From a virus, in IMG/VR virus record IMGVR_UViG_3300036766_002181, positions 180,716 through 244,715 of that record: 64,000 nt of DNA. One strand, written 5' to 3'. Each line of letters begins with the position of its first letter. Position 1 is the first letter of the stretch. A program made the translations under genes and the position numbers. The notes below the pieces were generated by a model, which saw only the letters and a program-made list of their open reading frames with translations, had not been told where the DNA came from and ran no database searches. Shown in pieces: positions 32,590 to 40,759 of the stretch.

Positions 32590-32930
32590 ATTTTTACCAT
32601 TCTTTTAGAAAAAAGATAGTTTTCAAGACTAGAGATATTTCCTGTATAAACATACAGAGAAGCCCTGGTTGATATATTAAAAAAAGAATATTTCCATAGC
32701 ATAAAACCCTGATGATTTGTCATGTCATCTGGACCTTTATTTAAAAACATTACAGTTTCGCCCTGGTATAAACCAATGGTTTGTTTGCTGCTGGTCGGCG
32801 TATATGGAAACCTCCATCCATACAGTTCGGATTGTCCTGTAAACATATACAGAGATCCCGGAACAAAAGTGAGAGGTTTAGGTTCTGTGCAATTATCAGT
32901 GTCCAACATTATATTGGCCCTCTTAAACAT
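32583..32930 (-). CDS. PGxLY-family small protein
   Basis: 115 residues: FVPGSLYMFTG, ETVMFLNKGPD, YSFFNISTRASLYVY. The start overlaps the previous gene by about 20 bases; an internal ATG (MLDTDN) could be used instead. Confidence 0.82.
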   Translation of the reverse strand: MFKRANIMLDTDNCTEPKPLTFVPGSLYMFTGQSELYGWRFPYTPTSSKQTIGLYQGETVMFLNKGPDDMTNHQGFMLWKYSFFNISTRASLYVYTGNISSLENYLFSKRMVKIC

Positions 32931-33289
32931 GACAAAAGTCTTTTTTCAATCTCTTCAAACTCTCCAAACAATTCAGACCAAATATAGGGCCTGACAAGAT
33001 TTTCCTTTAGAGTGCCCACACTTCCCAACAAAAAACGATATTCCACGCATAGCTGTCCATCATATACGATATCAACGGTTCTTACGTCCAATGGAATAAG
33101 AAGAGATTTCATGGGAAGAACAAATCCATTGCCTAAAGATTCTGACAGGTAGGGAGTTGCGAAAAAGTGTTTCATCTGGACTTTCTTGCCTGGATCTTTT
33201 TCTTCTTCACCATTCTCCTTTGCGGTCCATAGATACAATTCTCCTGGAATCAGGCCATCTTCCCTATCATCAAAAAGAGAAACTTTCAT
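32909..33289 (-). CDS. PGxLY-family small protein
   Basis: 126 residues: LIPGELYLWTA, SLLIPLDVRT, DIVYDGQLCVEY, then a long helical tail. Overlaps both neighbours by a few bases. Confidence 0.8.
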   Translation of the reverse strand: MKVSLFDDREDGLIPGELYLWTAKENGEEEKDPGKKVQMKHFFATPYLSESLGNGFVLPMKSLLIPLDVRTVDIVYDGQLCVEYRFLLGSVGTLKENLVRPYIWSELFGEFEEIEKRLLSCLRGPI

Positions 33290-33585
33290 AGCAATGAAAC
33301 CTTCTGTATACCAAGCATTCCATTTGTAATGCCCCTTTCAAGCACAATTAATTTTCCATCGAAAATAAAAACAGGTTCTAGACTCTCGTTTCTTTTTTCA
33401 TATTCATGATAAAGGGAGTATCCAAGAAACATACCAACCTGATCGTCGTCTCGAATAATTCTCCAATTAGCACTAAGATCCTTATGTAGTTCTGTGGTTA
33501 TTCTTTGAATTGGTCTGTAGTTGATACCAAGTGGCAACTCATACAGTTCCCCAGGAATGAAAGGACTATTTGTTGCAAGGGTCAT
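33286..33585 (-). CDS. PGxLY-family small protein
   Basis: 99 residues: FIPGELYELPL, QVGMFLGYSLY, PVFIFDGKLIVLERG. Shares NYRPIQR/IYKPSQW and EPxFIxxGKL with the next copy, so they are sisters. Confidence 0.85.
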   Translation of the reverse strand: MTLATNSPFIPGELYELPLGINYRPIQRITTELHKDLSANWRIIRDDDQVGMFLGYSLYHEYEKRNESLEPVFIFDGKLIVLERGITNGMLGIQKVSLL

Positions 33586-33926
33586 AATGGACCAATCGTA
33601 ATTTTCGCAAATTCTTCTGTTTCCGAGTAGGATATAAAGGGCATTGCGACCAATTTGCCATTAAGAATAAAGATTGGCTCCATAGAACCATAAGGCAAAT
33701 AACTAGAAATTGTTATAAACATGGCCGTTTCAAGCTTTCTTGTTTCAAACCAATCAGAATCTACCGGGGCCTTTCCATCAGACTTGTCTGTGTGGCTTGG
33801 ATGTTGGTTGTTTGAGGTTTTTGCCCACTGGCTAGGTTTATAGATAATACCAGGAGGAATTTTGTAAAGACTTCCAGCAATAAAAAGATGCTGCTGATAA
33901 CCTTTTCCATCTGCCAGATCAGTCAC
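33582..33926 (-). CDS. PGxLY-family small protein
   Basis: 114 residues: FIAGSLYKIPPG, ETAMFITISSY, PIFILNGKLVAMPF. Overlaps both neighbours by four bases (ATGA). Confidence 0.85.
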   Translation of the reverse strand: MTDLADGKGYQQHLFIAGSLYKIPPGIIYKPSQWAKTSNNQHPSHTDKSDGKAPVDSDWFETRKLETAMFITISSYLPYGSMEPIFILNGKLVAMPFISYSETEEFAKITIGPL

Positions 33927-34228
33927 AAGGATGCCCTTCTTCTTACTTTTTCAGAATCTATTAAAGTAAGACATGCAAAGTTGTCTCTATATCTGTTTCT
34001 CGGATATGACAAGGAATATATTACTTTTCCATTTGCTGTATTAAAAAATCTGTGTTGCAGGCTTCCAATCGATTGATTTATATAAATCAAAACGTGGTCC
34101 TCTTCTACCCAGGTTTTATCGTCTAAAAAAATATTACCTGCGGGATTTAAAAACATCAAAATTCTTTTATACTCGGGCTTAATTTTATATAATTCACCGG
34201 GAGTAAAAAAATTATTGTTTGTTTTCAT
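33923..34228 (-). CDS. PGxLY-family small protein
   Basis: 101 residues: FTPGELYKIKPEY, HVLIYINQSIG, FFNTANGKVIYSL. Basic tail. Confidence 0.85.
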   Translation of the reverse strand: MKTNNNFFTPGELYKIKPEYKRILMFLNPAGNIFLDDKTWVEEDHVLIYINQSIGSLQHRFFNTANGKVIYSLSYPRNRYRDNFACLTLIDSEKVRRRASL

Positions 34229-34586
34229 TGTTAACCTCTATCATCTCTATCATCTCTATCATCTCTATCATCTCTATCCAAAAATCAAGGTTCCTTCTTG
34301 GAAACGTGCCAGTATACCCAAATCGACCATGCTCAATATCAAAAACAAAAAGTTCCATAACCGATGAATCTGAAGATGAATCGGAAGATAAAAAAAGAAG
34401 ACTAACAAATACAAAAATAGAGCCGGGCTTACAGTCCCAGGATTTATTTTTGTTCCTTATGAAATTCAACGGATAGACAGGTTGTTCTATAGAACAATTA
34501 AAGATTCGAAAATTTGTTTTAAATCTATATAGATTTCCAGGAACAAGTCCTAACAAGGGTGCATACTTTTTGGCAGGAGCATTCAT
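34212..34586 (-). CDS. PGxLY-family protein with EMI repeat tail
   Basis: 124 residues from ATG 34586: LVPGNLYRFKT, SIFVFVSLLFL, ELFVFDIEHGRFGY. The tail is four to five EMI triplets encoded by a 9-bp tandem repeat at about 34229-34270. Confidence 0.8.
   Translation of the reverse strand: MNAPAKKYAPLLGLVPGNLYRFKTNFRIFNCSIEQPVYPLNFIRNKNKSWDCKPGSIFVFVSLLFLSSDSSSDSSVMELFVFDIEHGRFGYTGTFPRRNLDFWIEMIEMIEMIEMIEVNNENKQ
34229..34270 (-). repeat. 9-bp in-frame tandem repeat
   Basis: CTCTATCAT repeated more than four times. Unit is three codons, so changes in copy number would keep the frame and lengthen the EMI tail. Confidence 0.9.
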
Positions 34587-34632
34587 TATTGTTAACAATC
34601 CAGTCTTTTAAGATGCCTCTTCTAGAAGGACG

Positions 34633-35199
34633 TTAATCAAAGACAGAATCCTGTTGATTCTTAACATCGTCAGCATGTTGCCCAAATAGGGGCAAATACT
34701 TTTCTCTGGTTTCCTTGATTTGTTTTTCCTGAAATGCCTTTGGGCATTCGTGAAGGGATCTAAGGTTATCCAACCTATCACAGGCCTTGATAAGAACAAC
34801 CTGCCATGGAGCCGAGAATAACTTGTCAATATAACTTGGCTGTCCTAGCTTGTCAGTTGTCTTGGTTAGAAGCTGGACATATTGGGCAACGCCACGACCA
34901 AAGAAGAGTTCAATAATCTCGGCGTTAATGTCATCTGTATCCTCTATGGAATCATGAAGCAGGGCAGCACAGATTAGGCTTGGTTCAAAACAGCTTGCCT
35001 CGTCCATAAGAATAAGGGCAACTCGACGGACGTGTTCGAAATATCTTAGCTGCTTTCCGGTAACAGCATCCCTTTCCTGTCTCAGTTGAGCCCTGTGACC
35101 GTATTTTGCCAGATAATAGGCACCACGGATCACTGTGAGTTCAGAAGGACTTAGCCTGGATTCTAGGCGGGCAAAAAAGGTTGCCTTGTTTTCTAGCAT
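34633..35199 (-). CDS. HD-domain (p)ppGpp hydrolase-like protein (SpoT/MESH1 type)
   Basis: 188 residues. YGHRAQ (33-38), FEHVRRV with His56, LLHDSIEDT (81-88, with the HD pair and the ED) and KACDRLDNL (Asp141, Asp144) match the metal and nucleotide site of the SpoT hydrolase domain; no synthetase domain is present. Small enzymes of this kind cleave the alarmone ppGpp. A phage version could keep host growth and transcription going during infection. Confidence 0.8.
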   Translation of the reverse strand: MLENKATFFARLESRLSPSELTVIRGAYYLAKYGHRAQLRQERDAVTGKQLRYFEHVRRVALILMDEASCFEPSLICAALLHDSIEDTDDINAEIIELFFGRGVAQYVQLLTKTTDKLGQPSYIDKLFSAPWQVVLIKACDRLDNLRSLHECPKAFQEKQIKETREKYLPLFGQHADDVKNQQDSVFD

Positions 35200-35290
35200 G
35201 ATTTAACCATATCACAGTTATAGACAAATTGCCAGTCATGTGACTAAGATTTTGGTAGACTTGTCAAGATAGGATCACAAATGATACCTG

Positions 35291-35318
35291 TTGTTTTTGT
35301 GGAGAATTGATATATAAT
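35291..35318 (+). promoter_or_regulatory. sigma70-like promoter, leaderless type
   Basis: TTGTTT 35291-35296, 16-base spacer, TATAAT 35313-35318; ATG at 35329. Confidence 0.6.
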
Positions 35319-35328
35319 TGATGCAACT

Positions 35329-35643
35329 ATGAATGCGCTAAGTCAATCCTATTTACAAACAGACGATTTTAAATTTAAGCTCGGAAATTTATATCGGTTA
35401 AATCTAATAGGAAAAGACACCGCATACAGACGGGTCTTTCCACTTACTACTAAAAACGAAATTTCACTGTTGTACAAGGAAGGATTTTCTATTTTAGATG
35501 GAGAAACTTTAATGGTAGTGGATTTTTTTACATCAGAAAGTAATATTCCAATTTTTCTTTGTCATGGAAAAAGGGTTTATGTGGATTTCCAGGCAAGAAG
35601 AAATCTGTTGTTTGAGATTTCTACAGAAGACAAGGAATTGTGA
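35329..35643 (+). CDS. PGxLY-family small protein
   Basis: 104 residues: FKLGNLYRLNLIG, ETLMVVDFFTS, PIFLCHGKRVYVD. Has its own promoter directly at the start. Confidence 0.82.
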   Translation: MNALSQSYLQTDDFKFKLGNLYRLNLIGKDTAYRRVFPLTTKNEISLLYKEGFSILDGETLMVVDFFTSESNIPIFLCHGKRVYVDFQARRNLLFEISTEDKEL

Positions 35644-35656
35644 GGCCTTTTGGTAT

Positions 35657-35980
35657 ATGAAAACAAAAAAGAAAAAAGACGCCTTCTTAAAGCCAGGAAG
35701 CCTTTATCGGCCGAGCAAAAAATCATGGGCCTTTATGCAATCAATATATTGTGGTGCAATTGATCCGGTTGCTTCCTTTAAATACAATGAATACAGAGAT
35801 TTTTTTAGAGCATCTTACTGGGCAAATATAGATTCTATCGGTATATTGATGTTTATTAAAAAGCTTCGCTTGAGGGAAGATGGGAATATCTACCCAATTT
35901 TTCTCGATCAGAAAGGACGGTATATTTGTCTTGGCGGGGTTTATGATGATTCCTGTTTTGACGAAGTAAGAGAAGAATAA
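35657..35980 (+). CDS. PGxLY-family small protein
   Basis: 107 residues from ATG 35657: FLKPGSLYRPSKK, GILMFIKKLRL, PIFLDQKGRYICLGG. Confidence 0.85.
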   Translation: MKTKKKKDAFLKPGSLYRPSKKSWAFMQSIYCGAIDPVASFKYNEYRDFFRASYWANIDSIGILMFIKKLRLREDGNIYPIFLDQKGRYICLGGVYDDSCFDEVREE

Positions 35981-35989
35981 AAAAGAGAT

Positions 35990-36283
35990 TTATAGTACAA
36001 AGAGTTTGAAGGTATTAAAAAGCCTTTTTTCTGTTGATTTATTTGCAAGCCAAGAATAAACAATTCTTTGTTTATCAGGAGAATAAAATTCAATTTCTTT
36101 TAAGTTATTGCCTTCTACAAGAGAAGAAGAAACTTTTTTTATGCTGATAAAAATTAATAGAGTTCCTTCTGGCAGGGCGATTGTGGGCTCATGAGATGGA
36201 GATATAGAATAGGACACATAATAGAAATTATCGATTTCTGTAGTTTTATACAGACTTCCCCTAACAAACTTATTATCATTCAT
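35990..36283 (-). CDS. PGxLY-family small protein
   Basis: 97 residues from ATG 36283: FVRGSLYKTTE, TLLIFISIKK, IEFYSPDKQRIVYS. Converges on the previous gene. Confidence 0.82.
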   Translation of the reverse strand: MNDNKFVRGSLYKTTEIDNFYYVSYSISPSHEPTIALPEGTLLIFISIKKVSSSLVEGNNLKEIEFYSPDKQRIVYSWLANKSTEKRLFNTFKLFVL

Positions 36284-36319
36284 ATAGAGCCAACCTGTAT
36301 TCCTCAACTGCGGCACTTT

Positions 36320-36451
36320 CTAGTGCTGATTTTTATAAAGGCTCGTGACATGGGTTCTGATTACAGGCATACATTGACCACACGTTGGAGAATCTTCTTC
36401 GTCTAAACCACTTGCATCATCAGTACAATAAGCACATTGCAGAGTTTTCAT
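36320..36451 (-). CDS. 43-residue zinc-binding protein
   Basis: MKTLQCAYC ... CGQC gives a CxxC-x(14)-CxxC knuckle in a very short protein. Its ATG overlaps nothing but lies one base past the stop of the gene at 36453, in the same transcript. Confidence 0.6.
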   Translation of the reverse strand: MKTLQCAYCTDDASGLDEEDSPTCGQCMPVIRTHVTSLYKNQH

Positions 36452-36452
36452 T

Positions 36453-36662
36453 TTAAACCTTCTTTAGAAAGAAGATCCTTGTTGTTGGCTTGTCAGACTC
36501 ATAATAACAACTGCCATAGTCCGTTTCCGTGCGAACATGTGTCGTTCCCGCAGGAGCCTCGATTGTTTGATCACAATTCTCGAAATGAGAATCCTCTCCC
36601 AAGATTTCAAATCCAGGAAAGCGTGGCACAACTGGTTCTCTATGTTGGCGATATCTTGGCAT
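36453..36662 (-). CDS. hypothetical protein
   Basis: 69 residues with a compact beta-rich look (PRFPGFEILGEDSHF, PAGTTHVRTETDYGSCYYE). AAAGAGAG precedes the ATG. Probably the first coding gene of the transcript that starts near 37175. Confidence 0.55.
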   Translation of the reverse strand: MPRYRQHREPVVPRFPGFEILGEDSHFENCDQTIEAPAGTTHVRTETDYGSCYYESDKPTTRIFFLKKV

Positions 36663-37386
36663 TAAAATTGTCTCTCTTTCTTTTCTTCTATTTGATCGAG
36701 ACTCAGAGGGCAGCTTGGACTCGCAACTTAGGTTGTTACCAAGATCTACAGGCTAATGGCCTATTGCTCTTTAACTCGGTGCAGAAACTCCGGTAGACTC
36801 TGTTTCCAGGAAAAAATTCTAGACTCCCTTCCTGGCTTTTCTGAGTTAATGCATTTGCTGCTTGAACTACAACCCTCTCAATCTCGATTAAAATTTCTAT
36901 TTTGTTGTTTTGTTTCTATTCAAAGTCTGTTACCCAAAAAAGGAGTCGAACCTTTTATTTTTCAGCAACCCTTCTTTTCATTCTACGAAAAATTACACGG
37001 AAGAGAAGTCGTATCTGAAAAACGCCACCACACTCGGGCATAAAAAGAAAAAACATATTGGCGGAAATATTAACGACCTTTCCTCTTGTCACTGGTACGG
37101 TCAGGCAGGGACCAATCTGTTTTTTCTATTCTCTCTCTGTCTGTCTTTGCCTGTGTCGGTTCCCTTTGTTTTGATAAGTCGAATATAACATATTCAAGCC
37201 TGGTGTCAAGAATCTTTTGACATATTCAATAAAATAATAAGGGCGTATCAAGCAGGATACCTCCCATAGTAACCAAAGGTAGGAGATTGTCCTACATGCA
37301 AATACAGGCCGGCTTTCCGCACTTTTCAGGCCTTCTGGCCCTTCCAGACTTTCCAGATTTATTTTCATCAATTTGTTAAAAAGAAC
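36663..37386. other. non-coding leader region with RNA-like features
   Basis: No convincing protein gene. A minus-strand promoter at 37182-37209 would transcribe about 500 bases of this region before the gene at 36662. On that strand a T-arm-like helix (AAAGG/CCTTT around TTCGACT, 36938-36956) is flanked by TTGGGTA/TGCCCGA, but the 110-base span and lack of a sound anticodon arm stop me from calling a tRNA. A CCAGGAA/TTCCTGG hairpin lies near 36808-36838. Confidence 0.45.
37182..37209 (-). promoter_or_regulatory. sigma70-like promoter (leftward)
   Basis: On the minus strand: TTGACA 37209-37204, 16-base spacer, TATATT 37187-37182. Two CATATTCAA motifs (37189-37197, 37221-37229) overlap or flank it. 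Confidence 0.6.
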
Positions 37387-37414
37387 TTGTTTTTGAATTA
37401 GTTTAGATTATAAT
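37387..37414 (+). promoter_or_regulatory. sigma70-like promoter for amidoligase 1
   Basis: TTGTTT 37387-37392, 16-base spacer, TATAAT 37409-37414; the first usable ATG is at 37434. Confidence 0.65.
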
Positions 37415-37433
37415 GATATTCATCCAATCAAGG

Positions 37434-38591
37434 ATGCCAGGGAGAAACGACAAGATGCCAACCCTTCCGACCGCCGCCAGTGTTCGCCAGTGTTCGATTT
37501 GCCAGGTTATTGGCCACAACAGCCGCACCTGTCCTTCAGAGGCTGCCGTTGCTCTTCGTGGTGTCGTTCCTGCCGAGCTTGTTGCCTCAATCCGCTCTAA
37601 CCGTACCTTTGGCATCGAAGTCGAGTTTATCGGTTCCATGCAACGTGCTGCCGATGCCCTGAACCAGGCCGGGATTCCTTGCAGCGTCCAGGGCCACAAC
37701 CACTCGGTTTGTACGGCTTGGAAGGTCGTCACGGATGGTTCGGTGTCTGCCGGGGGTGAGCTTGTCTCCCCAATTCTCTCAGGCGCAGAAGGCCTTACAA
37801 CGGCTTACAAGGCCGTTCGTGCTCTTGCCGCCGCAGGTCTGTCGGCCAATCGTTCATGCGGCCTGCATGTTCATGTTGGGGCTGTCGATACGACTTCTGA
37901 GAAGCGTCTTTCGATTGCCCGGCGCTATGCCAAGTTTGAATCCCAGATTGATTCTTGGATGGCTCCTTCACGCCGGGCCAATGCCAGCCGATGGTGCCAG
38001 TCGATTATCGGTAGGACAGAGGGAACCAATCCTTCGATTCTTAATGATCGCTATTTCAAGGTCAACCTGACCGCCTTTAGCCGTCACCAGACCATTGAAT
38101 TCCGTCAGCATCAGGGTACGGTCAATGCCAAGAAGGTCTGCAACTGGGTCAAGTTCTGCGTGAACTTCGTGGAAGAGTCGCTTAATCGTTTGGTGTCTCC
38201 TGTCCAGCAGGAAACCCCTGTTTCGACCTGCCGTGTCGATAATGACATTCGTCTTACCCGCAGCCTTAACCGCATGGTTCAATACTTGGAGAGCCGTGGA
38301 ATTGCTTGCACCTCTGCGGACGTGCTTGCTCGTGACTGCAACGTTGGTTCCACGACGGTTGCGGTCATGATTTCTAACCTTCGCACCCGTTACGGCTACC
38401 AGATTTCACATCGTCGTGGCCAGGGCTACAGGCTGGTTAGCTCGCCTCTTGCTACTCGCCAGACGCTTGTCCCTGTCGTTGCTCCTGTTGCGCCCATGGC
38501 CGACGATTCCAGCCCCCTGGTTGGCCTGGACTTGGAGGCGACTCGCTTCTTCGCCGGCCGAGTGCAAGGCGTTGCAGTGACGGCAATTTAA
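37434..38591 (+). CDS. zinc knuckle-amidoligase-winged helix protein 1
   Basis: 385 residues (ATG 37455 also possible). A CCHC zinc knuckle (CSICQVIGHNSRTC, about 20-33) precedes an amidoligase_2-type domain: FGIEVEFIGS, GGELVSPILSG, CGLHVHVGA, IEFRQHQGTVNAKKVCNW. The last 100 residues hold a winged-helix-like segment (TTVAVMISNLRTRYGYQI, GQGYRLV). Amidoligases of the GCS/glutamine-synthetase-like fold join an amine to a carboxylate using ATP. GC-rich codon use contrasts with flanking PGxLY genes. Confidence 0.82.
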   Translation: MPGRNDKMPTLPTAASVRQCSICQVIGHNSRTCPSEAAVALRGVVPAELVASIRSNRTFGIEVEFIGSMQRAADALNQAGIPCSVQGHNHSVCTAWKVVTDGSVSAGGELVSPILSGAEGLTTAYKAVRALAAAGLSANRSCGLHVHVGAVDTTSEKRLSIARRYAKFESQIDSWMAPSRRANASRWCQSIIGRTEGTNPSILNDRYFKVNLTAFSRHQTIEFRQHQGTVNAKKVCNWVKFCVNFVEESLNRLVSPVQQETPVSTCRVDNDIRLTRSLNRMVQYLESRGIACTSADVLARDCNVGSTTVAVMISNLRTRYGYQISHRRGQGYRLVSSPLATRQTLVPVVAPVAPMADDSSPLVGLDLEATRFFAGRVQGVAVTAI

Positions 38592-38603
38592 CGAGAAGAA
38601 ACA

Positions 38604-38906
38604 ATGCCCATGGTGACAAATAAGAAAACAAGCAAACGTGCGAGAACGGAGCTTGTTAAGAAAGCAAGGCCAGGATCACCGTGGAAGGCAGCATGGCCTT
38701 TAAAGGTCTATGATGATAGCGAATCCAGCAAGTTCAAAACCTGCACCTTAAATGAAGGTGAAATTTTTATGATTATAGGTGTTCTAAACTTGCCAGGGAC
38801 ACAGGTACCGGCCTTGAAGATTCTTATACCAAAAACAGGCCAAATTTATTTAGACTGTTTTCGTAAAGATGAAATTATAGAGGTTTGCAGCAATGGCAAC
38901 AAGTAA
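38604..38906 (+). CDS. divergent PGxLY-family protein
   Basis: 100 residues: ARPGSPWKAAWPL, EIFMIIGVLN, ALKILIPKTGQIYLD. The motif reads PGSPW. Starts twelve bases after the amidoligase and overlaps the next gene by 14 bases. Confidence 0.65.
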   Translation: MPMVTNKKTSKRARTELVKKARPGSPWKAAWPLKVYDDSESSKFKTCTLNEGEIFMIIGVLNLPGTQVPALKILIPKTGQIYLDCFRKDEIIEVCSNGNK

Positions 38907-39156
38907 TAACAAGTTAATTCCAGGAGAATTATACAGATTAGATCCAGAATTTCATAGTAACCTGGAAGTACATTTTGAATTTCGTGTCTGTCCAGTTGAT
39001 CCTAGATCATATGAGGATTTTGTTCTTGGCTATATACTCTTGGATAGCGATATTCTTATGGCCCTATCTAGCATTGATGGAGGAATGTTTTTATATGAAG
39101 GCGAAAAAGTTAAAATCGGCGGCCAATGGCTGAATAGGCTTGAAAGAATCTCATGA
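38893..39156 (+). CDS. PGxLY-family small protein
   Basis: 87 residues: LIPGELYRLDPEF, DILMALSSIDG, MFLYEGEKVKIGG, LERIS. The LERIS ending is shared by the next gene. Confidence 0.85.
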   Translation: MATSNNKLIPGELYRLDPEFHSNLEVHFEFRVCPVDPRSYEDFVLGYILLDSDILMALSSIDGGMFLYEGEKVKIGGQWLNRLERIS

Positions 39157-39473
39157 CAAAGAAGCTCGTTATTAACGATTGGTATCTAGAGGAGGCCAAC
39201 AGACTTTTAGACATACTAAAGATAGGAAAGTTGTATTGCTATAAACCAAACGCCACAACAAGTGCTAATTCCCCATGGAATCCTCTTAACCCAGACGGCC
39301 TACCAACTTTGGGAATAATCTATTATCCTGTGGGACAAGAAATATTATTGTTGGTAAGATTTGTGGAGAAAAACTCCTGGATTAATAGAAGTTATCCCAT
39401 GTTTCTTCATAATGGCCAACTTTTTTATATTAGCGTTATCCACCAAAGTATGCTTGAAAGAATCTCGGCATGA
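39153..39473 (+). CDS. PGxLY-family small protein
   Basis: 106 residues: LKIGKLYCYKPN after a 20-residue helix, EILLLVRFVEK, PMFLHNGQLFYIS, MLERISA. Overlaps both neighbours by four bases. Confidence 0.83.
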   Translation: MTKKLVINDWYLEEANRLLDILKIGKLYCYKPNATTSANSPWNPLNPDGLPTLGIIYYPVGQEILLLVRFVEKNSWINRSYPMFLHNGQLFYISVIHQSMLERISA

Positions 39474-39493
39474 AAGATAGAAAAATAAGGTTA

Positions 39494-39757
39494 ATGAACA
39501 ATAACAAAATTGTTCCAGGAGAATTGTATTGTTATACTACTCTTGAAAATGACCAGGATTATTATGTTTGGCCCATCGATATACAATTCAAATTTAACAA
39601 GACCGCCTACTTTGGCGGATTTAAAGTTTCAAACAAAACAATTCTGTTGGCCTTGGCAATGCATATCGGCATATCCAGACTAAACGTATTTTTGTATCAG
39701 AATACAAAGGTTGTTACTAACCATTTTTATCAGGACCAACTTAAAAAGATTTCTTAA
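39494..39757 (+). CDS. PGxLY-family small protein
   Basis: 87 residues from ATG 39494 (a start at 39470 overlaps the previous stop): IVPGELYCYTTLE, TILLALAMHIG, NVFLYQNTKVV. Confidence 0.83.
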   Translation: MNNNKIVPGELYCYTTLENDQDYYVWPIDIQFKFNKTAYFGGFKVSNKTILLALAMHIGISRLNVFLYQNTKVVTNHFYQDQLKKIS

Positions 39758-39765
39758 CACTTAAA

Positions 39766-40044
39766 ATGTCAACAGCGCCATTATTATTGTCCAGCAAGAA
39801 CCCTATTCCAGGAAGTTTATATAGACTTGATAGACGCTATGATTATGCGCATTGCATTTATGTTTACAACCCAGCAACGAGAACGGCCAAGACTGAAACT
39901 TATCTCGATTATAAAGGGGCCGATTTTATTCTGCATATTTGCCATATTGGTAAACCATGGAATGAACTATGGTTATATAACAATCAATTGGTTGTATTGG
40001 TATTGTTTTGCGAACAGAAGCTAATCGAGGCTTCATGTCTATAA
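39766..40044 (+). CDS. PGxLY-family small protein
   Basis: 92 residues: PIPGSLYRLDRRY, DFILHICHIGK, LWLYNNQLVVLVL. Confidence 0.83.
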   Translation: MSTAPLLLSSKNPIPGSLYRLDRRYDYAHCIYVYNPATRTAKTETYLDYKGADFILHICHIGKPWNELWLYNNQLVVLVLFCEQKLIEASCL

Positions 40045-40271
40045 AACACAAAAATAGAGAAGGTACCATTTGGAGACTTATGCAAAGTCATAATCTTTAT
40101 TATTCACATGAAAGCGTGGTTGGGCAAATGGATGAGGCCTTTATTATTTTAAATAAATCAGTTTATTCTTCATATGAAGATAATATTTGGTGGCATGTCT
40201 ACTTGATAGAAAGCAAAAAAGTCGGAGAGATCTCAGAAAGAAGCCTGTTAATCGTCGGCAGAGAATTATAG
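40035..40271 (+). CDS. PGxLY-family small protein
   Basis: 78 residues from ATG 40035: NREGTIWRLMQSH, EAFIILNKSVY, VYLIESKKVGEI. Degenerate first motif (EGTIW). Confidence 0.72.
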   Translation: MSIKHKNREGTIWRLMQSHNLYYSHESVVGQMDEAFIILNKSVYSSYEDNIWWHVYLIESKKVGEISERSLLIVGREL

Positions 40272-40274
40272 ATT

Positions 40275-40517
40275 ATGATTTCTCCATGGTGGATTAGATT
40301 TGGCGGACTTTATGCTTTAAAACATTCTGGATATCTTCTAAAAGAAGAGGACGACAACACGTCTGCCCATGAAGCCTTTAAAGGGAAAACCATTTTTATT
40401 CCCTTGTGTGAATGGCCGCATCATCAACGATATATTTCTTGTTTTTGCTTATATAATGGGAAAAAATATCTGATAGACAGACTTTATTTTTATGATACTT
40501 TTCATTTTATCTCCTAA
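40275..40517 (+). CDS. PGxLY-family small protein
   Basis: 80 residues: RFGGLYALKHSG, KTIFIPLCEWP, FCLYNGKKYLIDR. Last gene of the rightward run; meets the tail-chaperone gene tail to tail. Confidence 0.78.
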   Translation: MISPWWIRFGGLYALKHSGYLLKEEDDNTSAHEAFKGKTIFIPLCEWPHHQRYISCFCLYNGKKYLIDRLYFYDTFHFIS

Positions 40518-40710
40518 GCTTTGGTGGAGCAAAAACATGGTGCTTTCCTAGCATTGCCCTTAATGAAGGATCATTGTGATGCGCCGCATGGGTAGGAACA
40601 TCTGAATTGCCGCCCCCCTGTTCCTGGCTCTTCTTAATCTCGTCGTTAAGACGCTTCATCGTCCAACGTCTATAGGCAATCGGGAAGTTATAATAGGTTT
40701 CCCAAGACAT
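40507..40710 (-). CDS. tail chaperone 3' part (frameshift extension) or separate small protein
   Basis: 67 residues from ATG 40710 (ETYYNFPIAYRRWTMKRLND). The frame is open upstream to 40777, into the end of the gp26-like gene, and encodes EPFFNLAYYFG just before the ATG, so it continues a protein rather than starting one. In tail assembly chaperones this kind of W/R-rich segment is added by ribosomal frameshift. Confidence 0.65.
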   Translation of the reverse strand: MSWETYYNFPIAYRRWTMKRLNDEIKKSQEQGGGNSDVPTHAAHHNDPSLRAMLGKHHVFAPPKLRR

Positions 40711-40759
40711 TCCAAAATAATATGCCAGATTAAAGAATGGTTCTAAAAGAATCTCTTCT

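Noticed and set aside
36931-37040. Type II tRNA on the minus strand
   Set aside because: Acceptor and T-arm pair, but the span is about 110 bases and no proper anticodon or D-arm is found.
36437-37188. Plus-strand ORFs over the leader region
   Set aside because: Irregular codon use, no ribosome sites, and a minus-strand promoter and genes overlap them.
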